64,000 bases of DNA from Apostichopus japonicus (Eukaryota > Echinodermata > Holothuroidea > Aspidochirotida > Stichopodidae), in the NCBI RefSeq assembly GCF_037975245.1, contig NC_092565.1:21781499-21845498 (forward strand), in the 5' to 3' direction. Under the pieces are notes generated by a model. It made no database searches, had not been told where the DNA came from, and saw only the letters and a list, made by a program, of their open reading frames with translations. This document shows positions 36,122-47,100 of this stretch, piece after piece (within the stretch, counting starts at the first letter, position 1; each line of letters opens with the position of its first letter). Both the position numbers and the translations under genes were made by a program.

Positions 36122-37249
36122 ACTGTCTTTGTTGAACTTTTCTGAACTAACGAACCTACATACACATCTGGACATCTTAAAAAAAGCCATCTGGTCATTC
36201 AGGTAAAATAGAAGAGAGGAGATGTCCTGGGCAATCAGTATACATGGTAATTCTACCAAACTTCAAACCCTATCCAAAGGTTACAGAGATATGAGTGTTG
36301 GGTTTCATAAATATCAGGGTATGTTTGATAATTCAATACTGATACATAGTATAATACTATCTATATATTCAACACGACTGATAAAGCACCTTAATTATCA
36401 CTGTTGAGCATAAATTTAAGGGTACATCCCATAACGATATATCCAAAGGAAAGTGAATTTCAATGAACAACACACCACGCACTACCTTTGCATATATCCT
36501 TCAAACGTTAAGTAGATCAGTACTATGGATATTCATGAGCAAAGATGTTGATATAGCATATAATTATGAATATTCAACAATTGTATAGATGACTTGGGTA
36601 ACAAAACGGTATTAACTTCAACAGTTAATAGATCCATCACAAAACTCATTGATGAGAATGTAAGAAAAAAACAGATGCAAGCTTATCCCATTCCAACCTA
36701 TTTAAATCCCATGTATATCCCAGAGATATTACTACCAGAATCAGATGTCATGATACAAATGTATTTATGATGTACTCTTGCTGGAGTGTATTAAGTACAA
36801 CTCCTATTAAATAAAAGACAAATTAAATACACATATGTTGTTCTTACACAGATCATAAAACAAAACATGTTCATACCAAAGTATTACAAAGGTTACTTGT
36901 AAGCACAATACAGTCCCCTCATGACAAGAACATTATATTTCTGAACCAATTTTGTTGACATTGTACCATGGAATCTTTTCCCTGTAAACTGTATAAAAGT
37001 GAAGTTTAGCATATATGTAGACACTTGCCTGTTGTTTCTTCACATTCTTTGAATAATGATCAAAGAATGGTGAAGGTTAAATTGAGTCAAGGTAGTGTCA
37101 GTATAAAACCAAACAGAGATTTTTCTTATTTTAATATTTTGTGATTTAACTACCCCCATGAAATACTTCAAAACTAAAAGCATAAGTTCTTCTGTCCGGC
37201 TGATAACTGTACTGTTCTTCAAGTTAGATTTCTCAGAATAATTTGAAAA

Positions 37250-37604
37250 TAAAATAAAACTATTAGCAAACTGCTTATCCACTAGGGAGCCTGTGTAGGA
37301 GAATGTGTAAAAGTAAGTTGGCCTAACGTTTCGATCCTAGCAGGATCGTCTTCATAGGCTAAATGACAAGTAACAGTAACAGAAGGGACAAAAACACGCA
37401 CAGAATACAGACTGCGTAAACACTCACAGAATACAGACAGGGTAATGAGCATGGTGAACATCCATCTCTTTGTGTTCCCACACTGCTCATTACCTGTCTG
37501 TATTCTGTGCATGTTTTTGTCCCTTCTGTTACTGTTACTTGTCATTTAGCCTTTGAAGAAGATCCTGCTGGGATCAAAACGTCAGGCCAACTTACTTTTA
37601 CATA
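37250..37604. repeat. Inverted pair of GATCC-hairpin repeats
   Basis: A minus-strand arm (37250-37460) and a plus-strand arm (37462-37604) are joined head to head. Both carry the sequence CTGTCTGTATTCTGTG, TTTTTGTCCCTTCTGTTACT, the core AAGA.GATCCTGCT.GGATC and GTCAGGCCAACTTA (minor changes). The left arm also has an internal duplicated cacagaatacagac. Confidence 0.85.
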
Positions 37605-40600
37605 TTCAGAATTACTTGATAAGAAATGCCCATCGAAACTAAATAAACTACATACATCAACAAAGACAGGTTTTCAGTACAATTATAACAACATAGAAGT
37701 CACAACACAATGCCTATGACAGTTTTCAGCCATCTATGCAGTTTCCTTTTCCTTGTCTGTTTCTAAGATTAATCCATTTATTTGCAACAGAATAACAATA
37801 CAATGCAGTAAACCAGGCAAATACTGTGTAGTTTTAAACTATATAGTGTACTTTTCAGTATTTCTATCGATCACCGCCTTACTCCTGCTAAAGGATTTTT
37901 AACTTTGTTTTAATAACAGATCAATATACTTTGAATAAAAGCAAAAGAGCTCAATGTTTTCCATCTAATCAGGATCTCCATATAGTTACAATGTTAAACG
38001 AGTTATAAAAGCAGTTGCCCTTCTAGCATATTCAGCTGATAGACACTTTTTGATCTTGCTTTTCTACTCTAAGATAATGTTCTTTGATAATATACCTTTG
38101 TTCTCATTATTCTGTCAATAGAAACACTACTACGAAACCTTAACAAATTACACATTTCACCCCCCCCCCCCCCAAAAAAAACAAACAATGGCTGGAATAT
38201 TTTATACATGTGTGAAGGTATACACTAATCACACTCATAATGTTAAAGAAAAAGACATGAAAGCATATTTAAAATAAGTCAAGGGAATGCCTTGAAACTA
38301 AAAATATATAATGTTACAATGGAATTGTAAAGTGCATAACAACCATACCACCACTTTCAGAAACAAATAATCTGCATATGTACATAAGACTTAGATATAT
38401 GATGTGGGCTACATACTACCATTACCAACCAACCTATAACAATGCACACTTTAAGAAGGTGAGAGGTCAAATTGTGAACCCCTCCAAAGGTCATTAGTTT
38501 TATCCTGAGATTTTAACATACAGTATGTGTTTTTTTTTTGTAGATTCTGATCCTCACATCTATTCCCAAGGAATTAAAGTCCTATTAAGCCAGAGTGCAC
38601 ACTGCCCTCACTGAACGCAACCCAACTTGACTTTTATGACCTATGTTTGGATAATCGTCAATACCTTACACGTGACACATTGAACATCTGGAAAAGAGCA
38701 TACAACCAGTTTCCTGTTCATGACACATGCTCGTTTAGGGTCAAACACAAAATTAGTTCACCCTGATTGGATATGTTTGTTAAAATGTCCAGTTTTTAGT
38801 CCTGCAGTACCACATACTGCCAGTTAGGAAAATGCTACATGTTAAATTTTCCCAACTGAAACAGACATGACTTAAAACTCGCAAAATCTTGTTCATTTGT
38901 AGTATGAAGCAACTTCACAGCTGACCAGAATCTGGTAAGTTACGACTGGCGAGTTTAATCGGGTTACATTCAGGTTGAGCACTGTGCAGTTGGCTTTAGA
39001 CAAACAAATGTAAAGCGAGTAAACTTGTTGCCATGGTAGCAGAGAAGAAGAAAATTGTCAAATTGAACATATAATGACCATTTTGGGTCATTTCTAGCAC
39101 ATTTGGGGGCCAATACTGATGACTGTTTTAAAAGAGATCTACATGAGCACATGCAAATTCTTATATGACATGTTCCCAATCAAGAGCCTTGGGAAATAGA
39201 AAACAAAATTCCAATTTTTTTTATGTTCCTTAACTTGCCTTAACGAGGAATTAAATATAGACGATATATGATACACAAACAACCCACTACTTATATATTG
39301 AGGCACTTGAATCAACAAAAGTGCTTTTCTCTGAAGACAATTTCTACGTCCATTTTTTTTTGTCTTCAAATTTTACATGATGACAACTTTCTCATATTTT
39401 TACATAATGAAAACTTTCAGAAAATTCCATGTTTTTTTTACAAAGGAATTGGTAATTTTTTTTACCCATAACTGGATTTCATATCTGCTGTCATATCATT
39501 ACCATGATTTTTCAACTGTGCTTAGTATTACTGTTTGTTGCTGTACTATTTAAAGGGTGTGAAGACTCACGCAAAAAGAAACGTCTAATGTCGGTAATCT
39601 GACCTAGTTTCGAAGAGGTGCAACAGAAGTGTTGAACACCACCATTGATCCCAGAAAATACGCATACCGCTTGCTACCTTCGGTAATTAGACACTAGTGT
39701 ACAGTCACTACATACAGCTGCGGTCAATACCCACAGCACAGTACAAATGATACAGCAATGGACATCTCAGGTCCAGCTAAAGATAACAAGGTATCAAGTT
39801 TCATTACTGTCTGCATTTTGTAGCGACAAGCAGAAAACTTGACTTGCAAGCTACGGAAAGTTAACTTTTTCAGAGCACAGCACGCGGTTTGGGGCGAGTC
39901 TTCAATGCCTTTAAGTGAAGAAATTTTATCTAGCAACACCGAAAAGTTTTGACAGTTTTTTCTGGTTGTCCATCAGACAACCTGGTCTTTAATGCTTTGT
40001 TACTGTAGTTTGAAAGATGAAGCAAGATGACAAAGAGCAATCAGTATGTACCCTGTAGGAGAGATGAGTAGGTATGAAGAATAGAACCAGCTTTGGGCCA
40101 GTAAAAATTGCCTATGGGTAGGACATAGGCCAACTGGTCACTATTTTTTTTTATATCTATATTACAGAATCTCCAAAGTGAGGGAGGGAGATACCAATTT
40201 ATAATTTGATTGGGTTTGAGGGATTACAAATGCAATCTGAATGTAATCGTAAACAGCTATTGCTCTACTGGACAGACTACAAAGCTGCTTTTGTTTGTCC
40301 GAACAGAAATTTGTTTCTCTCGGACGATCAGACGGCTGTTAAAATTTGCTCTGAGCAAAAATGGAGAAAAAATCTTCAATCTCTGGCTTTTAAGACACTG
40401 GGAGCTAGACTGCATTTCAGAAGCAATTAGAATCTTACAGAAAGGACAATCTATAAAGCATTGGAGAGGGGATTTTAGGAGAAAAGCAACAAATGTAAGT
40501 ATTGTGTAACTACGACAATGACAATTAGTCAACAAATATCGTAATTTTGCAGGAATCAGGATTTTAAGATCAACAGGAAAATAATCACACTCAGTCAAAT

Positions 40601-41061
40601 GGTTTACACTGCTTTTCAGGTGACCTCTAGTTGACTCGGGAAAAAATAAATTTTTTGCATAATTACAAATAGATGCTCTCAATATACTAAGCTATATCCC
40701 TGCACTGGTCTCCTAGAACCAAGAAGAAACAGTAAGTGGACTGTTGTCAGAAAACATTAATACATTACCGTCAAAAAAATTAAACTTAAGCTGGTATCTC
40801 AATGATTTGTGAAAAAAAATCTGTGAAAAATATTCAGTTTGACATATTCTTGTTCAAACTGTCACTCTGTGATGAAGGCCCCCTGTATGTACGAAACTGT
40901 CCTTATGTGACTAGCATGATCCTGCCCACACTGCGTGCATTAATTTACATTATTATTACTCCTCCCCGAAGGTTCCTCGCGAGAGAGACCAGTTGGCAGC
41001 ATGTAAATGAGTAAAGTTATTCACATTACTGCATCTTCTGGAGGACACTCACAGCAACAGC

Positions 41062-41107
41062 TCACATGCTGGATTTGGGCGCAGCAGCACGGAGTCCGAT
41101 CACGATG
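41062..41107 (-). CDS. BNIP3: BNIP3 coding exon 6 with stop
   Basis: A 46-nt exon completing G175 and encoding IVIGLRAAAPKSSM then TGA at 41064-41062. Confidence 0.92.
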
Positions 41108-44100
41108 CTGACGGGGTAATGAGGGAGAGAAATATGTTAGAAAATAAAACAAGATGAAAATGGTGCCACTTAGTATTTTTTCTCTGCTGGTACTGGCATC
41201 ACAAAGATGGCTATCAATAATGAAGTTCAAAGATTACTGACAAGCTTATTGGCTTAATACATACAAAACTTATCAACGGAATGAAGCAAATCATGTAAGA
41301 ACCGTATATTAACTAATTCACTGATTATTTTCAGCACTGATGTTGGTAAGCCAGGGACCACAAGCATGGAGAAGTAAACTTTTACTTTTCTTTCGTCCAT
41401 CCATCACTTCCTCCGCATATATCCTTCACAATGATACATATTTTATTCTGTATGGATATTTCCTAGCACTGATGTGGATAATCATCAGTTTTATGTCAAT
41501 AATAATCATCAATTCTTCCCCGAATAAAAAGCACTCTCAAGGAATGACATGCATAACATCTGTACCATATGCATCTCCACAAGTATCCTGAGAATGTACT
41601 GCTGTTTATGTTTATTCAATTTTTTTTGATAAGTGTTAAAAGGGAAGGGGTGCTTTGATGGAAGGCTTTTGTTTCCGTCAAAGGGTCACAAGAACACTGG
41701 AGAGTAGGTGAAGTGACCTATTTATGGATGTCCTTCACATCACTGTTGACATCACGAAAAATAATGAAATTTGACAACGAAACTTATGAGGTTAATCGTG
41801 CACTTACCCTAAGCCTAAAGTGATCAAGTTGGTGAGAATTAACGACGGCACAACCATTCTCAGAACATCTGCAGAAAATATGTTACTCTTCATTGCTTTC
41901 GACTTGCGAAGACTAAGACGGGCATTTTCTGGATGTTTGAAACGGAATTCCCTGATGGCAAAAGAGGAAGAAAGAAGAGCTGTTTAAAGAAAGTAACTGA
42001 TATTTGCTATGCAGGCATTCTGAAGAGCGATAAGAGGGAGGAAGGGGATGGGGAAGGGGGGGAGGGGGATGTCTTATACAGTGGAATGAGTCTTCTTTGT
42101 TTTCTTCCAAATGGTTCTTTGTGTGAAGCTGTATGCAACAATACATTTAAGTCCCAAAAGTCCATGTAAAATTAGATAGCATACAGTGGTTGTGCAAGGG
42201 GGAACCACTACGTCATTGCAACAAACAACAAATACTGTCAAACGTATGATCCCAAACACACAAGCTGCACTGCTGCTATAATTGCAACTACACACTAGTT
42301 AGCTCTAGTTTGAGTGCATCTCCACAGTCCATTGCTATAAATAAAGCTGCGGTTGACTACTTTTATTGGAGTTGAATGTGTAAAACCTCCAGTATCCCTT
42401 TGGACATTGGCCAGCTTCTTTATTGCGGACAATCCACCCTTGATGAGAAATCGTCTGTCTTCCGTGTTAACCTCATTTTCGACCATCCGTGGTAAATATT
42501 TATTGCTTCAGCCATTAAGTTAGCAATTCCTTTCATAAATCATCTATACTTTCATAAGAAACACTTTTACTTCAGAAGGGTTAGTTCACTTTCTATGTCG
42601 TCGATATCCACTCAAGCTAAATGGAATGATATTTAGTGACCTCATACTGATGTAGGGCAACCTATCAGCCCACAACTAAATTTTCACAATAACAGTAAGG
42701 AAAAGGGCAAACTTGATTTGTTTGCAATAAAAATTATATTCTGTTATCAATCAAGCTCTTTGTGTAGACAACAAAAGAGAGCTGAATGCCTGATAAACAT
42801 TATGCAAGATTAAATTGTGTAATGAAGTTAACATACTTTGGGGGAGCATGTTCAGGCCTGCTTGACCAATCCCAGATCCATTCTGTGTTTCTTAGTCCCT
42901 GAAAAAAAGGAGATCAAAAAAAGGCAGTTTCTAAACAAGGTACCTCACAAGCAGATATTCACCACTAAAACATTCAATAATTACGAGAGGTAATTTAACT
43001 TTTCATCAATTTAAATATCGTAAATGATTACTGTTGTAAATTTACATGTTATATTCCATAAATCCAGATCATGCTTTTTCCTCTGCACTTATGTCTAACA
43101 ATACTTGAAGAGCTAAATACACAAATTATTATGGATGAATCCATAACTATTGTAGGGGTCAACCTTGTGACCGTTCTTAAAGTCCATGTTCCACTGTCAT
43201 CCAGTAAGACATTTTCTGAGCATTATAGTACTGTACCTTGTATTATTCCAAAGCAACGAAATGTTTTAGCGCTAAATAGATTTTTCATTTTCAAGTAGGT
43301 AAGCCCTATGAAATAACTTAATGTTATTACATTTATTTTTCCATCGAGACTGGAACTGCCTACTGTATGTAACAGCTACAAATAATGCACTGATAACATC
43401 TGTTAGCACTAATTAATTATAAGTGGTTGTCATTATCACCACAAAATATGCTAGAAAATAAAATTATGGTCACTGAGTCTCAAATTCCAAAGAGCATTAT
43501 CCTGCCACCCTCGTATAGTTTAGTAACTCAAAGACACAGATACTTGTTTAATTGAAATCTCATCAATGTCTGGAAAAGAACTTGGAAAGTGAGAACGTCC
43601 AGGAGAGGAGATGATTTGTGAAAAGTTTTTGAGATTGTTTCACACTACAATTTGGGACCATACTGATAGCTTTTAAGGAAGGTAAGGATTTTCAAGCTTA
43701 CAGCACAATAGGGCCACTGTCTGATCTATTCTCACATCCAATGAAGTCTCGCTTATAATGGCAGCCTATATTTATATATAGATATATATATATATATTCT
43801 AGGCCTCAAATAACCAACACTGAAGCCAAAGAATAATAAAGTTGCCAAAGATTATTATTTACCTGTTCACTGTCTGAGGCACCTGAATGGGAACTTAATG
43901 TTGATCCAGGAATGTCTGAGCTCAAAACTGGACTGTGTGGACTCTTAGGACTACTGAAATATACAACAAAGATAACAAGATATCACTCTACAACTGTTTT
44001 CTTACATAAATTGTGTCATTTACTCCCTCTTTGCAATATGTTTTTTCCTTTAAAGGAAATTATGGAAAATGGGAGCATACCATTTCTCTATCCCATATTA

Positions 44101-47100
44101 TCGTAGGCCCCTCGATACTTGGTGGTTGCCTTAAACTGACCTCAGCCCCCAGACTATACTTCCCTTCCTGACCCCCCCCCTCTCCCCTCTCATAAGGTCT
44201 TGAATCTATGGTACCATACCTCACAGATATAAATCAAAGATCCTGCTTTAAAATACACTGTGTTAATACAATATATCCATCTATTCCACATGTTCATTGT
44301 ATGTTTCCTGACCAGTAAGTACTGGTTACATAATAACTTTTAATTCAGACTTGTTTGAGTCTCTGTGTTTACTCTGAATGAAAGTAAACACCTGGATATG
44401 AATATGCTGGTATGTCTTATATAAACAAATGTGTAAAAAACAAAATGAAAAAAAAAATTGCAAACACACTTTTTCATATCAATATTTTAAGTCCATTCAA
44501 ACAGCCAACTGGGAAAGTTTCTCCTTTTTTAAACATTTTATTTTTCTCACTTCAAATGAAAAATTTGATAAATTAAACTTTTATCTGGGGAAACATGCAT
44601 GATAACTGCAATTATCTCACCTTCCATCTCTAGAGCTACCCCTGGATGTGGATCTGGACTGGTCCCTCTGTGCCTCCATTAATAGCTTCTCCATGTTGGT
44701 GGTGCAGTGAATAGGTAACGGTTTACCACCGGCATTGTTGACACTGTTTGGTGTAACCACGCCACTGCCTCCTTGCGAGGATAAATTTAGTTCCACCCAT
44801 GATTCTTTTGTAAAGAGAGGAAGTTTATCGTTACAAAGAAGTTAGTAAACATATATGTAATGAAAGAAGAACAGTGATAAGTATGTAGTTTACCATGATG
44901 AAAGCTACTTAGTCTCACCGGAGTATCTCCAGCCACAGTAGACTAAGACTAAGAATCTATCAAGCTCACACAAAGGTACCTTTAACACACTTGTACCACC
45001 CTCAACAACCCTTCCTTTTCAACAGCCCTCATCTATATCCCCTCCCCCAATCCTAATCTGTTCAGAATGTAGTTTGGTCATGAACAACCTCACACTGCCG
45101 ATGCTAGTACGTGTAAAGTCACGACTGACAAGCTGAACCAGAATTTTATCGGTCGGGCAGTGAACAGAGGGCTTGACGTCACACACCGCCAGACGGAATC
45201 TTCTTGGTTTGCCAGCCAAGGGAAATACAGTCAATTTTTAAATTACTATGTTTTAAGCCTTTACATCCTGACAAGGTACTTAATTCTTTAAATAGAACTA
45301 CTACCTGTATTCTTGAGATCCATTCCAATTGTGCAATTTTGAGCGAAGCCAAAACTACAAATGACTGGCTCTAGGCTCATTAGAGGTTTCCTTCCTCCTA
45401 AATGGTGACTTTATTCATACTTAATTTCAACTGTGGATTTATGAAATGATTTTCCATGGGAAGTATCACAAGATCATCCCTTACAAACTTCAGAGTAGCT
45501 TAGTACATTGTATGGGTGGTAAATATTCACTTTTTTTTAAGTATGCTTTCTTTAATTAAGAATCTGTTGTTCAATTTATTCCTGATTCAACAGAGCATCC
45601 TTAGATGACATTTAACACCATTTTACTTTGACAAATTTGTTATGCATTGTACAAATTTACAGCAATTCAAATCTGATTTAAATTTCTATAGTTTTGTGAA
45701 TTGCATTAGACTGAGGAACTGACCTAATGGACTGTTTTGTTATCTAGACTAAGTAGTCCAGTCATTTTGATTGATGAGCCTCAGATGATTAAAGGCTCAT
45801 TTTTCAGAAAGGTGGAGTGTCATGAGAAGTACAACCTGGGCTGATAGCAGTGTCTTGTGTCTTAAATTATCCATTAATTACAATACAAGGAACGATGATC
45901 ACTATCTTCTTATTTGTTTTAATTCTTTGTTGCTTGGTTTTCTTCCTTCTTTACATAATCAGTTTGTGCACATTTAAAGTAATTAGTAAAAGACTGTAGT
46001 GGAGGTAATCCCAATAGATTAAAACAAAGCACACCCATAGGACAACACCAAGCAAACAGTGAAACAACATCTGGATCTCAGACAGACAAGTTATTTAATT
46101 AAGAACAACTGAGTTTTTAAAGTGACATGATGTGCTGGTAAGCACAAACAACTATGTTCAGATACTGAGTGTCTTTCTACTACTTACAAAGTCAGACAGG
46201 TCAACAGATCAATGTACTTCCAAATTAGAGGAAAGTTTAAACAGTAGACTACAAGTTGAAACAAAACAAAATGTTTTTAAGCTGTAGATTTTCTTGCAAA
46301 TCAAAATGTTACATACATATATCTCTTGTAGCAAAAGTGTCCCCACAAATATTGATTCTTTCTTTCTTTTCTCATGCCTGGATTAAACATATAGATAAAT
46401 TTAGATATTTTTAACTCAAACGAGTGCACACAGAAAAACAGAATATATTTATCTGTGGTACTATAACCTAATGTGCAAAATTGCACAGATTGCCGCATAC
46501 ATTACTATAGCTCAAAGGATATATACTGTCTTTGAATCAGGAATCTTGTATATTGAGTCAAAAGCCTTATCTATGATACAGTATGCATACAAATGTTAAC
46601 AATAAATTATTACCTGGGGCTCACCCTTCCATGACCTGCATGGATCAATATTTACAATTTATTTGTGAGGACAATGGTAACAAAGGGTTGATACTGTATG
46701 AAGGTCCTGTACAGTACAGAGTGACTCTATTCACATATGTCGATGTGTGTATTCTTAGAGGTACAAAGGGTACCCCATCAACTAACTTTAAAGAGATAAC
46801 AAATGTGTACCCAGTCGGTTAACATTGAAGCTTTGTCAGTGTCATTCTTAGGCTGAAGGGGGGGGGGGGAGGTGGGGGGGCACAAAAGGATTTCCTGTTT
46901 TGATTCAAGGACCTGAATCCGGTACAGACCTGCTATTTTCACCACATGTTGATGACTGATAATTGCTTCATCTTGACAAAATAGCCAAATTTGAAACTGA
47001 TACGAGAAGGGCTGGTGGATAAACCGGTGGGATAGTAGTAAAAAGCAATTCACTATGACACAGCATATTGTAAGTAACATTGGGTTTGGTACATACATTT

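Larger units (their letters stand above)
34311..41061 (-). other. BNIP3 3' UTR and/or downstream DNA
   Basis: No coding gene is visible. It contains a small tandem repeat (35222-35335), an hAT element (35813-36121) and the inverted GATCC-hairpin repeat (37250-37604). It also has a C/A-run at about 38160 and a segment at about 39550-39720 (cgtctaatgtcggtaatctg) that looks repetitive but is unassigned. Confidence 0.45.

Noticed and set aside
40206-40682. Overlapping open frames of 74-141 codons
   Set aside because: Frames on both strands overlap, with no family similarity and no splice context.
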